A DNA stretch of 46,921 nucleotides, taken from positions 1-46,921 of the forward strand of contig JAHFRD010000022.1 in assembly GCA_023258975.1 (NCBI GenBank), read 5' to 3'. A program made the position numbers and the translations under genes. How positions within the stretch are numbered: position 1 is the stretch's first letter; every line of letters begins with the position of its first letter. The notes under the pieces were generated by a model that saw only the letters and a list, made by a program, of their open reading frames with translations, ran no database searches and was not told the DNA's origin. Below are positions 16,175-24,997 of this stretch, piece after piece. The stretch is from Hydrogenophilales bacterium. GTDB taxonomy: Bacteria; Pseudomonadota; Gammaproteobacteria; Burkholderiales; Thiobacillaceae.

Positions 16175-16384
16175 ATGAGCCACCAGGATGTACTGATCAA
16201 TGTGATCGGCATTCTTTACGGAACGATATTGATTGCCGCGACGTTCGTGCGCGCCAGCCTGACCGAGGCGATGCGGATCGACGCGTTGTTCATCAAGGAA
16301 TACTCGGAAAAAACCCGGCCTCTGAATCTTCTGGTCGGCTTGTTCGTAGCGGGTTACGGCCTTTATTCGTTGTTGTCCAGATAA
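16175..16384 (+). CDS. Small two-helix membrane protein between narK2 and narG
   Basis: I do not recognise a family. The 69-residue product has two hydrophobic segments, about residues 8-26 (INVIGILYGTILIAATFV) and 51-67 (LNLLVGLFVAGYGLYSLL). A short polar stretch, EAMRIDALFIKEYSEKTRP, separates them, so a helical hairpin in the inner membrane is likely. The start at 16175 has only a weak ribosome binding site. It sits within the nar cluster on the same strand, 67 bases before narG, so a role in nitrate transport or in nitrate reductase assembly is possible. That is guilt by association only. Confidence 0.6.
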   Translation: MSHQDVLINVIGILYGTILIAATFVRASLTEAMRIDALFIKEYSEKTRPLNLLVGLFVAGYGLYSLLSR

Positions 16385-16451
16385 CGAACTGGCCGTCAGT
16401 TTTCGAGACTGAATGGGGCGACACAGCCCTGGGAATTAATAGGAGCAAACC

Positions 16452-19400
16452 ATGAGTCACTTTCTCGACCGCCTCACCTACTTCACCCACCCGCGCGAGC
16501 CCTTCTCCGGCGACCACGGCGTGATGACCATCGAAGACCGCAAGTGGGAAGACGCTTATCGCAACCGCTGGCGCCATGACAAGGTGGTGCGTTCCACCCA
16601 CGGCGTGAACTGTACCGGCGGCTGTTCCTGGAAAATTTTCGTGAAGAACGGCCTGGTGTCGTTCGAGATGCAGCAAACCGACTACCCGCGCACCCGCGAC
16701 GATCTGCCCAACCATGAGCCGCGTGGCTGCCAGCGTGGCGCCAGCTTCTCCTGGTATCTGTACAGCCCGCACCGGATCAAGCATCCGATGATTCGCGGCC
16801 GCCTGCTCGACCTCTATCGCGCCGAGCGCAAGACCGGCAAAGACCCGGTGGAAGCTTGGGCGGCGATTCAGGCCGACCCGGCCAAGCGCTTGAAATACAC
16901 CAGCGTGCGCGGCCTCGGCGGCTTCGTGCGCACCAACTGGGACGAGATCACCGAGATCGTCGCCGCCGCCAACGTCCATACCATCAACAAGTGGGGCCCG
17001 GATCGCATTTACGGTTTCTCGCCGATTCCCGCCATGTCGATGATTTCCTACGCCGCCGGTTCGCGTTATCTCAGCCTGATCGGCGCCGCCTGTGGTTCCT
17101 TCTACGACTGGTACTGCGACCTGCCCGCCGCCAGCCCGCAGACCTGGGGCGAGCAGACCGACGTGCCGGAAGCGGCCGACTGGTACAACTCGACCTACCT
17201 CATCATCACCGGCGCCAACCTGCCGATGACCCGCACGCCTGACGCCCACTTCGCCATCGAGACCCGCTACAAGGGCACCAAGATCGTGTCGATGGCGCCG
17301 GACTACGCGGAATACGTGAAATTCGCCGACTTGTGGATGCCGGTCAAACAAGGCACCGACTCCGCCGCCTTCCTGGCGATGGGCCATGTCGCCCTGCGCG
17401 AGTTCTACATCGACAAGCAGACTCCGTACTTCCAGGAATACGCCCGCAAGTACACCGACCTGCCGATGCAGGTGGTGTTGCGCGAGCATGAAGGCGGCTA
17501 TGTCACCGACCGCAACCTGCGCGCCTCCGACCTGGGCGGCATGAACGAGACCAACAATCCCGAGTGGAAGACCATCGTCTGGGACGAGATGTCCAATGCT
17601 TTCGTGGTGCCCAACGGCTCGGTCGGTTTCCGCTGGGGTGAAGAAGGCAAGTGGAATCTGCTGGAGAAGCAGTCCAGCCAGGCTGACATGCGCGCCGAAC
17701 TGACTTGCCAGGGCAAGGATGGCGTGGAAATCGTGTCGGTGGCCTTCCCCCACTTCACCGAGGACGAGCCCGATCTGCTCTCGCGCAACGTCCCGGCGCG
17801 CCGGGTGAAGCTGGCCGACGGCGGCGAGGTTCTGGTCGCCTCGGTATTCGACTTGCAGATCGCCCAGTACGGCATTGACCGTGGCCTCGGTGGCGGCAAC
17901 GTCGCCAGTTCCTACGACCAGGCCGATGTCGCCTACACCCCGGCCTGGGCCGAGAAGGTCACCGGCGTCAAGCGCGCCGACCTGATCCGCACCGGCCGCG
18001 AATTCGCCGACAACGCCGCCAAGACCAAGGGCAAGTCCATGATCATCATGGGCGCGGCGATCAACCACTGGTACCACAACGACCTGTCCTACCGCTCCAT
18101 CATGAACCTGCTGCACATGTGCGGCTGCGTCGGCCAGAGCGGCGGCGGCTGGGCGCATTACGTGGGCCAGGAAAAGCTGCGCCCGCAAGCCGGTTGGGCG
18201 CCGATCGCCTTCGGTCTGGACTGGCACCGTCCGCCGCGCCACATGAATTCCACCTCCTACTGGTATTTCCACACCGATCAGTGGCGCTACGAGGCGGTCA
18301 AGGCCGACGACCTGCTTTCGCCCGCCGGCAAGAACCGCAACAAGGGCTACAGCCTGGCCGACTACAACGTCGCCGCCACCCGCATGGGCTGGTTGCCTTC
18401 CGCGCCGCATTTCAACCGCAACCCGCTGGAACTGGCCGCCGAGGCTGAAAAAGCCGGCGCCAGCGACGAGGCCGGCGCCGCCAAATACATCGCCGAGCAA
18501 CTCAAGTCCGGCGCCCTGGATGTGTCCTTCGCCGACCCGGACAATCCGGTCAACTGGCCGCGCAACCTGATCGTCTGGCGTGCCAATCTGATCGGCACCT
18601 CCGCCAAGGGCCACGAGTACTTCCTCAAGCACCTGCTCGGCGCTCAGAACGGCGTCCTGCATGAAGGCGGCGACGGCAACAACTGCAAGGAAGTGAAGTG
18701 GCACGAGAAGGGCCCGACCGCCAAGCTGGATCTGATGGTGGACATCAACTTCCGCCTCAACTCCACCGGCGCCTATTCCGACATCATCCTGCCCACCGCG
18801 ACCTGGTACGAGAAGCATGACCTCAACACCACGGACATGCACCCGTTCATCCATCCCTTGAGTGAAGCGGTGAGTCCGGGCTGGGAATCGAAGTCCGACT
18901 GGCAAATCTTCAAGTCCATCGCCAAGTCCTTCTCCAAGCTGGCCGCCAAGCACCTGGGCACCCGCAAGGATCTGGTCGCCCTGCCGATGCAGCACGATTC
19001 TCCCTTCGAGATGGCGCAGCCGCTGGGCCAGGTGAAGGACTGGAAGCGCGGCGATTGCGAGCCGATCCCGGGCAAGACCATGCCGCTGATCAAGCTGGTG
19101 GAGCGCGACTTCGCCAGCACCTACAACAAGTTCATCGGCCTCGGGCCGCTCATGGTCAAGCTCGGCAACAACATCAAGGGCATCGACTGGAACACCGAGC
19201 AGGAATACAAGGAACTGGCCAGCCTCAACCGCACCGTTACCGAGCCGGGCGTCTCGCAAGGCATGCCCAGCCTGGAAGAGGACATCGCGGTGTGTGATTC
19301 GGTGATGCGCATGGCGCCGGAAACCAACGGCGAGGTGGCGCACAAGTCGTGGACGGCCCTGTCGAAGAAAACCGGCATCGACCACCACCACCTGTACGCC

Positions 19401-20204
19401 GGCCGCCACGAGGACAAGATCACCTTCCGCGACATCCAGGCGCAGCCGCGCAAGATCATCACCGCGCCGACCTGGTCCGGGATCGAGTCGGAGCATGTGT
19501 CCTACACGGCGGGTTACACCAACATCCACGAACACATTCCGTTCCGTACCCTGACCGGCCGCGCGCACTTCTACCAGGATCACGAGTGGTTCCTGGACTT
19601 CGGCGAAGGCTTCTGCACCTTCCGCCCGCCGGTGGACATGAAGGCCAAGGAGAAGGTGCCCGCCAGCGTCATGAAGAAGCCGCACCTGACCCTGTCCTGG
19701 ATCACCCCGCATTCCAAGTGGGGCATCCACTCCACCTATCAGGACAACCTGCGCATGCTGAACCTGTTCCGCGGCGGCCCTTATGTGTGGATTTCCGAGG
19801 ACGACGCGAAGTCGGTGGGTATCGCCGACAACGACTGGGTCGAAGCCATCAACGCCAACGGCGCCACGATGGCAAGAGCGGTGGTGTCGCAACGCGTGCC
19901 ACGCGGCATGGCGATGATGTACCACGCCCAGGAAAAGAACGTGAACGTGCCCGGCAGCCCCTCCACGGGAAAACGCGGCGGCATTCTCAACTCGGTCACC
20001 CGGGTCATCGTCAAGCCCACCAACATGGTTGGCGGCTACGTGCAGCTCGCCTACGGCTTCAATTACTACGGCACCGTGGGCTGCCAGCGTGACGAGGTGG
20101 TGGTGCTGCACAAGGTCGAGGATCAGAACATCGACTGGCTGGAGCGGCCGCTGACACCGGAACGGGAAGCGCAGTTGAACCCGCCCGGGATCGGATCGAA
20201 GTGA
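16452..20204 (+). CDS. narG: Respiratory nitrate reductase alpha subunit NarG
   Basis: At 1250 residues it matches E. coli NarG (1247). The FS0 iron-sulfur cluster motif appears as HGVNCTGGCSWKIF with the further Cys in PRGCQRG (about residues 50-95). The Asp that binds molybdenum lies in GEQTDVPEAADWYNS near residue 237, and TRTPDAHF follows. There is no twin-arginine export signal with a cleavage site, consistent with a cytoplasm-facing enzyme. With NarH and NarI it reduces nitrate to nitrite using quinol electrons and a bis-MGD cofactor. RBS AGGAGC precedes ATG 16452; the surrounding AATTAATAGGAGCAAACC resembles the narK2 initiation region. Confidence 0.98.
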   Translation: MSHFLDRLTYFTHPREPFSGDHGVMTIEDRKWEDAYRNRWRHDKVVRSTHGVNCTGGCSWKIFVKNGLVSFEMQQTDYPRTRDDLPNHEPRGCQRGASFSWYLYSPHRIKHPMIRGRLLDLYRAERKTGKDPVEAWAAIQADPAKRLKYTSVRGLGGFVRTNWDEITEIVAAANVHTINKWGPDRIYGFSPIPAMSMISYAAGSRYLSLIGAACGSFYDWYCDLPAASPQTWGEQTDVPEAADWYNSTYLIITGANLPMTRTPDAHFAIETRYKGTKIVSMAPDYAEYVKFADLWMPVKQGTDSAAFLAMGHVALREFYIDKQTPYFQEYARKYTDLPMQVVLREHEGGYVTDRNLRASDLGGMNETNNPEWKTIVWDEMSNAFVVPNGSVGFRWGEEGKWNLLEKQSSQADMRAELTCQGKDGVEIVSVAFPHFTEDEPDLLSRNVPARRVKLADGGEVLVASVFDLQIAQYGIDRGLGGGNVASSYDQADVAYTPAWAEKVTGVKRADLIRTGREFADNAAKTKGKSMIIMGAAINHWYHNDLSYRSIMNLLHMCGCVGQSGGGWAHYVGQEKLRPQAGWAPIAFGLDWHRPPRHMNSTSYWYFHTDQWRYEAVKADDLLSPAGKNRNKGYSLADYNVAATRMGWLPSAPHFNRNPLELAAEAEKAGASDEAGAAKYIAEQLKSGALDVSFADPDNPVNWPRNLIVWRANLIGTSAKGHEYFLKHLLGAQNGVLHEGGDGNNCKEVKWHEKGPTAKLDLMVDINFRLNSTGAYSDIILPTATWYEKHDLNTTDMHPFIHPLSEAVSPGWESKSDWQIFKSIAKSFSKLAAKHLGTRKDLVALPMQHDSPFEMAQPLGQVKDWKRGDCEPIPGKTMPLIKLVERDFASTYNKFIGLGPLMVKLGNNIKGIDWNTEQEYKELASLNRTVTEPGVSQGMPSLEEDIAVCDSVMRMAPETNGEVAHKSWTALSKKTGIDHHHLYAGRHEDKITFRDIQAQPRKIITAPTWSGIESEHVSYTAGYTNIHEHIPFRTLTGRAHFYQDHEWFLDFGEGFCTFRPPVDMKAKEKVPASVMKKPHLTLSWITPHSKWGIHSTYQDNLRMLNLFRGGPYVWISEDDAKSVGIADNDWVEAINANGATMARAVVSQRVPRGMAMMYHAQEKNVNVPGSPSTGKRGGILNSVTRVIVKPTNMVGGYVQLAYGFNYYGTVGCQRDEVVVLHKVEDQNIDWLERPLTPEREAQLNPPGIGSK

Positions 20205-20211
20205 TTTTTCT

Positions 20212-20235
20212 CCCTCTCCCGCTGTCGGGAGAGGG
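20212..20235. repeat. CCCTCTCCC hairpin between narG and narH
   Basis: CCCTCTCCCG, loop CTGT and CGGGAGAGGG form a perfect 10-base-pair stem eight bases after the narG stop. No T run follows. It resembles the palindromic insertions inside csx17 and cas4-cas1, so it may be the same dispersed family. Confidence 0.75.
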
Positions 20236-20329
20236 GATTCAAAGGGTTTAACCGCCGGGGTTTCAGAGGTTACGGGTCTCATGGCTGGGTCGTCGCATCC
20301 CGAGGGCCTCGGTGGTTAACAAGTATTTG

Positions 20330-20386
20330 TAGGAGCGCCAAAAGGCGTGAATTTGCGGTGATCGCGGCCTCGGCCGCTCCCACAAG
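20330..20386. repeat. TGTAGGAGCG palindromic repeat upstream of narH
   Basis: The stretch begins TGTAGGAGCGCC and ends GGCCGCTCCCACA, so its ends pair over most positions, with a further short stem in GCCTCGGC. It lies directly before the narH ribosome binding site (AAGGAG at 20385). Its ends resemble the repeat pair after xerD at 31537-31604. Confidence 0.7.
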
Positions 20387-20395
20387 GAGATTGAA

Positions 20396-21943
20396 ATGAA
20401 AGTCAGAGCGCAATTCGCATTCGTCTTCAACCTGGATAAGTGCATCGGTTGCCACACCTGTTCCGTGACCTGCAAGAACGTGTGGACCAACCGCAAGGGT
20501 GTGGAATACGTCTGGTTCAACAACGTCGAATCCAAGCCCGGCATCGGCTATCCCAAGGCCTGGGAAGACCAGAAGAAGTGGCGTGGCGGCTGGGAATTGA
20601 AAGACGGCAAGCTGCAACTGAAATCCGGCTCCAAGCTGGCGCGACTGGCGAACATCTTCGCCAACCCGGACATGCCGGAAATAGACGACTACTACGAGCC
20701 GTTCACCTTCGACTACGCGCACCTGCAGAACGCGCCGTTGTCCGAAGCCGCGCCCACGGCGCGCCCGGTGTCGCAGATCACCGGCGACAAGATGGAAAAG
20801 ATCACCTGGGGCCCGAACTGGGAAGACGACCTGGCCGGTGAATTCGCCAAGCGTTCCCAAGACCAGAACATGGCGAACCTGGAGAAGGAGATCTACGGCA
20901 AGTTCGAGAACACCTTCCACATGTACCTGCCGCGTATCTGCAACCATTGCATCAACCCGGCCTGTGTGGCTTCCTGCCCGTCCGGCTCGCTGTACAAGCG
21001 CGAGGAAGACGGCATCGTGCTGGTGGATCAGGACAAGTGCCGCGGCTGGCGCATGTGCATCTCGTCCTGCCCGTACAAGAAGGTGTTTTACAACTGGGAA
21101 TCCGGCAAGGCCGAGAAGTGCATCGGTTGCTATCCGCGCGTGGAATCCGGCATGCCCACGGTGTGTTCCGAGTCCTGCGTCGGCCGCATCCGCTACAACG
21201 GCATCATGCTGTACGACGCCGACAAGATCGAAAGCCTGGCCTCCACGCCCAATGAGCAGGATCTGTATCAGGCCCAGCTCGACATCTTCCTCGACCCGAA
21301 CGACCCGGCGGTGATCGAACAGGCGCGTCGCGACGGCATCCAGGAAGACTGGATCATCGCCGCGCAGAAGTCGCCCATCTACAAGATGGCGGTGGACTGG
21401 AAGATCGCCTTCCCGATGCACCCCGAGTTCCGCACCCTGCCCATGGTCTGGTACGTGCCGCCGCTTTCCCCGGTGCAATCCGCCATCGACCAGGGCCAGT
21501 TGCCGACCGAGGCTGACGGCTGCATCCCCCGCGCCGACACCCTGCGCCTGCCGCTGAAGTACCTGGCCAACCTGTTTACCGCCGGCAAGGAAGAACCGGT
21601 GCGCGTGGCGCTGAACCGGATGATCGCGATGCGCTCCTACATGCGTTCCATCCACGTCGAAGGCGTGGTCAACCTCGAAGTGCTGAAGAACGCCGGCATT
21701 ACCGAGGACATCGCCAAGGACATGTACCGCTACATGGCCATCGCCAACTACGAAGACCGTTTCGTGATTCCCAGCGGCCACGAGGAAGTGCGTCTGGAAG
21801 ATTTCTATGCCTTCCAGGGCCAGAACGGCTTCACCTTCGGCAACGATTCCTCGCCCGGCATTTCCGCGAACTCCCTGTTCCCGGAACGGCGCAAGGAAAC
21901 CGTCGAATCGCGCGACCCGGCCCCGGCCGCGGACGAGCGTTAA
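20396..21943 (+). CDS. narH: Respiratory nitrate reductase beta subunit NarH
   Basis: The 515-residue protein carries four ferredoxin-type Cys groups: CIGCHTCSVTCKNVW near residue 16, CNHCINPACVASCPSG, CRGWRMCISSCPYKK and CIGCYPRVESGMPTVCSESC. The Trp in CRGWRMC replaces one Cys, as in all NarH, giving the [3Fe-4S] cluster FS4. It passes electrons from the NarI hemes to NarG on the cytoplasmic side. ATG 20396 follows AAGGAGATTGAA. The narG-narH gap of 191 bases is unusually long for this operon and carries two repeats. Confidence 0.98.
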   Translation: MKVRAQFAFVFNLDKCIGCHTCSVTCKNVWTNRKGVEYVWFNNVESKPGIGYPKAWEDQKKWRGGWELKDGKLQLKSGSKLARLANIFANPDMPEIDDYYEPFTFDYAHLQNAPLSEAAPTARPVSQITGDKMEKITWGPNWEDDLAGEFAKRSQDQNMANLEKEIYGKFENTFHMYLPRICNHCINPACVASCPSGSLYKREEDGIVLVDQDKCRGWRMCISSCPYKKVFYNWESGKAEKCIGCYPRVESGMPTVCSESCVGRIRYNGIMLYDADKIESLASTPNEQDLYQAQLDIFLDPNDPAVIEQARRDGIQEDWIIAAQKSPIYKMAVDWKIAFPMHPEFRTLPMVWYVPPLSPVQSAIDQGQLPTEADGCIPRADTLRLPLKYLANLFTAGKEEPVRVALNRMIAMRSYMRSIHVEGVVNLEVLKNAGITEDIAKDMYRYMAIANYEDRFVIPSGHEEVRLEDFYAFQGQNGFTFGNDSSPGISANSLFPERRKETVESRDPAPAADER

Positions 21944-21953
21944 GGAGCGCGCC

Positions 21954-22493
21954 ATGTTCTACAAAGTCTTATCCAAACTGCTGGATTACCCGGACGAGGC
22001 CCTGCTGGCGGCCATTCCGGAACTGCGCGGCGAAATCAAGCGCGGTTTCGAGGCGGCCGAGTGGCTGGTGCTGGATCGCTTCCTCGGCCATCTGGAAAAG
22101 CTCGACCCGACCGATGCGCAGGGCGCCTATGTGCAGACCTTCGATCTCACGCCGGAACACGCCTTGAATCTCACCCACCACTTGTTCGGTGACGACAAGA
22201 ATCGGGGCCCGGCGCTGATCGACCTGTCCGTTTTCTACAAGGAATTCGGACTGGAGATGCGGACCAATGATGTCGCCGCCAATGAAGGGGCTAGTAACGA
22301 GATTCCGGACTACCTGCCGCTGATGCTGGAATTTGCCGAAATGCTCTCGGAGGAAGAGGCGCGTGTCTTCATGTCGCAGTGGGCCAAGATTCTGAACCAG
22401 CTCGCCAGCAACCTGGAGGAGGCGCAAAGCCCCTACGCTCCCCTCATCCGCCTCGTCGAACAACGCAGCCTGCTGGTCAAGGCCGCTGCCTGA
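21954..22493 (+). CDS. narJ: Nitrate reductase assembly chaperone NarJ
   Basis: This 179-residue, acidic helical protein has the NarJ/DmsD chaperone pattern: FYKVLSKLLDYPDEALLAA at the N-terminus, YVQTFDLTPEHALNLTHHLFGD in the middle, and IPDYLPLMLEFAEML toward the end. It binds apo-NarG and helps insert the molybdenum cofactor and FS0 cluster before membrane docking. ATG 21954 is 10 bases after the narH stop with GGAGCG upstream. It is shorter than E. coli NarJ (about 236), lacking part of the C-terminal tail. Confidence 0.95.
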   Translation: MFYKVLSKLLDYPDEALLAAIPELRGEIKRGFEAAEWLVLDRFLGHLEKLDPTDAQGAYVQTFDLTPEHALNLTHHLFGDDKNRGPALIDLSVFYKEFGLEMRTNDVAANEGASNEIPDYLPLMLEFAEMLSEEEARVFMSQWAKILNQLASNLEEAQSPYAPLIRLVEQRSLLVKAAA

Positions 22494-22507
22494 AAGGAGT
22501 ACAGATC

Positions 22508-23197
22508 ATGGACCTGCATCAAATCGTCTTCGGGGTTTATCCCTATCTCTGTCTGGTCACCTTCGCGCTGGGGAGCTGGATTCGTTTCGACCACGAGCAA
22601 TACACCTGGAAAAGCGATTCCAGCCAGCTGCTCTCCAAGAACGGCATGCGCCTGGCCAGCAACTTTTTCCACATCGGGGTGATCGCCATTTTCTTCGGCC
22701 ACTTCGTTGGCCTGTTGACGCCGCATGGCGTGTTCCGGGCGCTGGGCGTGTCTGACATGGCGCACCAGGGCATCGCCATCTTCGCCGGCGCGATCTTCGG
22801 CACGCTGGCGCTGATCGGTGGCGTCATCCTCTGGATGCGCCGCATGTTCAACAAGCGGGTGCGCGCCGCCAGCCGCTGGATGGACATCAACATCCTGGGC
22901 TGGATCATGCTCACTCTGGTGATGGGCTTGTCCACACTGCCGTTCTCCATCGGCCATGCCGAACACGGCGACGCCACCGTGATGCTGCGCCTCGCTGAAT
23001 GGGTGCAAAGCGTGGTTACGCTGCAACCCAATCCGGAACTGCTGCGCAACGTCGATACCGTGTACAAGATGCACATGTTCCTGGGTATGAGCGTGTTCCT
23101 GTTCTTCCCCTTCACCCGTCTGGTTCACATCTGGAGCGCGCCGGTTGGCTATCTGTTCCGCGCCTATCAGATCGTGCGCGCCAAGCGGCCCGCGTAA
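22508..23197 (+). CDS. narI: Respiratory nitrate reductase gamma subunit NarI, cytochrome b
   Basis: The 229-residue protein has five membrane segments and the four heme-binding histidines expected of NarI: H55 and H65 in FFHIGVIAIFFGHFVGL, and H189 and H207 in KMHMFLGMSVFLFF and RLVHIWSAP. It oxidises quinol at the periplasmic side and hands electrons to NarH. ATG 22508 follows AAAGGAG. It closes the narGHJI set, 14 bases after narJ. The 159 bases after it (23198-23356) hold no gene; TTGACA at 23256 has no good -10 partner. Confidence 0.97.
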   Translation: MDLHQIVFGVYPYLCLVTFALGSWIRFDHEQYTWKSDSSQLLSKNGMRLASNFFHIGVIAIFFGHFVGLLTPHGVFRALGVSDMAHQGIAIFAGAIFGTLALIGGVILWMRRMFNKRVRAASRWMDINILGWIMLTLVMGLSTLPFSIGHAEHGDATVMLRLAEWVQSVVTLQPNPELLRNVDTVYKMHMFLGMSVFLFFPFTRLVHIWSAPVGYLFRAYQIVRAKRPA

Positions 23198-23356
23198 CAC
23201 GCGGCATTCAGTTCCCCCGGCGGCCTCCGCTGCTGCTGGCCGCACGGGGTGAATTGACAATGGTCATGGCTGGACTTTCAGCAAACGCCGACCATCTATT
23301 CCAGAGAAAACAGCTCAAGTATTTTTATCAACCATTTTGAATGGCAGGAGGCCGTT

Positions 23357-23785
23357 ATGCGATTCGACCCGAAAGCTGCCTTGCATGTGACGAAAGTCAA
23401 CTACCGGTCAGATGCACGCGACAGCACCAGCCCCTACGCCATCTATACCTGCTCGGTGCAGGTCGATGGACAGGAAGTGCTGACCGACCAGGAAGGCTAC
23501 ATTCTCGACATGGACAACTGGAGCGAAGGCTTCGCGCGCGCCCAGGCCGAGAAGGAAGGTCTTGAACTGACCGACGAGCACTGGCAGGTCATCCATTTCA
23601 TCCGCGAATACCAGGAAGAGCACAACGTACAGGCCCAGGTACGCGACATGATTAAACATTTCCGCGAAGTCTGGGGGCCGGAGAAGGGCAACAATCGCTA
23701 CCTGCACGACATGTTTCCGATGGGGGGGCCACAGAAGCAGGGCAACCGCGTCGCCGGCGTACGCAAGACCAAGGGCGAGCACTGA
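23357..23785 (+). CDS. DsrC/TusE-family protein lacking the family cysteines
   Basis: Residues about 35-142 align with DsrC/TusE: DQEGYILDMDNWSEGFA, LELTDEHWQVIHFIREYQEE, and a C-terminus KGNNRYLHDMFPMGGPQKQ then GNRVAGVRKTKGEH. In DsrC this tail has Cys in KQACR and a penultimate Cys; here they are Asn and Glu, so neither sulfur-carrying Cys remains. The only Cys (C32) is in an added ~33-residue N-terminal segment. The family's cysteine-free members have been called RspA and suggested to be regulatory. AGGAGG precedes ATG 23357. It lies 159 bases after narI and ends at a terminator, so it may belong to the nar unit. Confidence 0.85.
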   Translation: MRFDPKAALHVTKVNYRSDARDSTSPYAIYTCSVQVDGQEVLTDQEGYILDMDNWSEGFARAQAEKEGLELTDEHWQVIHFIREYQEEHNVQAQVRDMIKHFREVWGPEKGNNRYLHDMFPMGGPQKQGNRVAGVRKTKGEH

Positions 23786-23806
23786 TACGCGTCAGACGCC
23801 AGCCGG

Positions 23807-23834
23807 AAAAAACGGGCCTTCGTGGCCCGTTTTT
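23807..23834 (+). terminator. Intrinsic terminator after the DsrC-like gene
   Basis: AAAAAACGGGCC, loop TTCGT, GGCCCGTTTTT: a GC-rich stem closed by a stable tetraloop-like loop and followed by T. It ends the nar-side transcription unit before the hydrogenase genes. Confidence 0.92.
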
Positions 23835-24002
23835 CATGGCCGGTACCAGGGTTGGACATGGCCGTGGCGCCTGTCGAGGCTTCGACAAAACATTGACGAC
23901 TGTCCAACGGTACTCATTGACCATTCAAAAACTGCCTCGTTTCGACGTTAATCCAATTACGACGGTGGTATTACGACCGTGCTATGCAAATGGATATAAA
24001 CG

Positions 24003-24944
24003 ATGGCGACACTTTTCTGGATGCAAACCGGGGCCTGTGGTGGCGACTCGCTCGCCATCCTGAGCGCCGAGGCGCCCAGCCTGGAAGGGCTGCTGGCCGA
24101 GCATGGTGTGGAGTTGCTCTGGCATCCCTCCCTGTCGCACCAGTCCATGCGCCACCATGACCAGTTGATCGAGCGCATCCTGGCCGGCGAACAGACGCTG
24201 GACATCCTCTGCGTCGAGGGCAGCATCGTCACCGCGCCGCGCGGCACGGGGCTGTATGACAGCTACCGTGGCCGCGCCAAGATGTACCTGGTGCGAGATC
24301 TGGCGCAACGGGCCGGCGCGGTGGTGGCGATGGGCACCTGCGCCGCGTTTGGCGGTGTACACGCGGCGCCGCCCAACCCCAGTGACTGTATCGGCCTGCA
24401 ATTCGACAAGGCCGCGCCGGGTGGGCTGTTCCCGCCCGAGTGGCGTTCGCGCCGCGACCTGCCGGTCATCAACGTGGCCGGTTGCCCGGCGCATCCCCAT
24501 GCCATGACCCAGACCCTGGCCTGGCTGACCACCGGCCTGCCCCTGCGCCTGGATGGCCTGAACCGGCCGGCGGCGCATTTCAGCAGCGTGGTGCACCAGG
24601 GCTGCACGCGCAACGAGTACCACGAGTACGACGTCGAGGAGACCGAACTGGGCGGCCGCGCCTGTCTGTTCTTCAACCTGGGTTGCCAGGGGCCGCTGAC
24701 CCAGGCGGTCTGCAACAGCGATCTGTGGAACGGGGTGAGCAGCAAGACCCGCGCCGGTGTGCCCTGTTTCGGCTGCACCGCGCCCACCTTCCCGCGTGAT
24801 GAAGACCTGTTCCGCACCGAGAAGGTCGGCGAGGTGCCCATCCACCTCCCCCTGGGCGTCGAGCGGCCGCGCTACATGGCCTACAAGAACCTGGCGCGCG
24901 CGGCGGCGCCGCCCCGGGTGAAAAACAAGAAGATGGAGACCTGA
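24003..24944 (+). CDS. [NiFe] hydrogenase small subunit, group 2-like
   Basis: The 313-residue protein begins FWMQTGACGGDSLAILSAEAP with no twin-arginine signal and has no C-terminal anchor, so it is soluble and cytoplasmic. Start and LLWHPSLS resemble cyanobacterial HupS (group 2a). The proximal [4Fe-4S] cluster normally uses CxxC here; this protein has C12-x-x-D15. Other ligands are visible in MGTCAAFGG, VAGCPAHP, HQGCTRNEYHEYD, FNLGCQGP and AGVPCFGCTAP. It carries electrons from the NiFe site in the large subunit. Upstream, 23835-24002 has no gene and no promoter I can name with confidence. Confidence 0.92.
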   Translation: MATLFWMQTGACGGDSLAILSAEAPSLEGLLAEHGVELLWHPSLSHQSMRHHDQLIERILAGEQTLDILCVEGSIVTAPRGTGLYDSYRGRAKMYLVRDLAQRAGAVVAMGTCAAFGGVHAAPPNPSDCIGLQFDKAAPGGLFPPEWRSRRDLPVINVAGCPAHPHAMTQTLAWLTTGLPLRLDGLNRPAAHFSSVVHQGCTRNEYHEYDVEETELGGRACLFFNLGCQGPLTQAVCNSDLWNGVSSKTRAGVPCFGCTAPTFPRDEDLFRTEKVGEVPIHLPLGVERPRYMAYKNLARAAAPPRVKNKKMET

Positions 24945-24997
24945 AGTGAAACCGCCGATCCCCGCCCGGAGGAGCGCCGCTTGCGGCGCGAACTGAC

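Noticed and set aside
16293-20282. A 1329-codon open frame on the minus strand opposite narG
   Set aside because: It is the antisense shadow of a GC-rich gene with strong codon bias. NarG has all its motifs on the plus strand; the antisense protein is rich in His, Gly, Ala and Val with no recognisable domain.
23880-23935. FNR-like site TTGACGACTGTCCAA or TTGACCATTCAA upstream of the hydrogenase
   Set aside because: Half-site spacing and bases do not fit TTGATnnnnATCAA.
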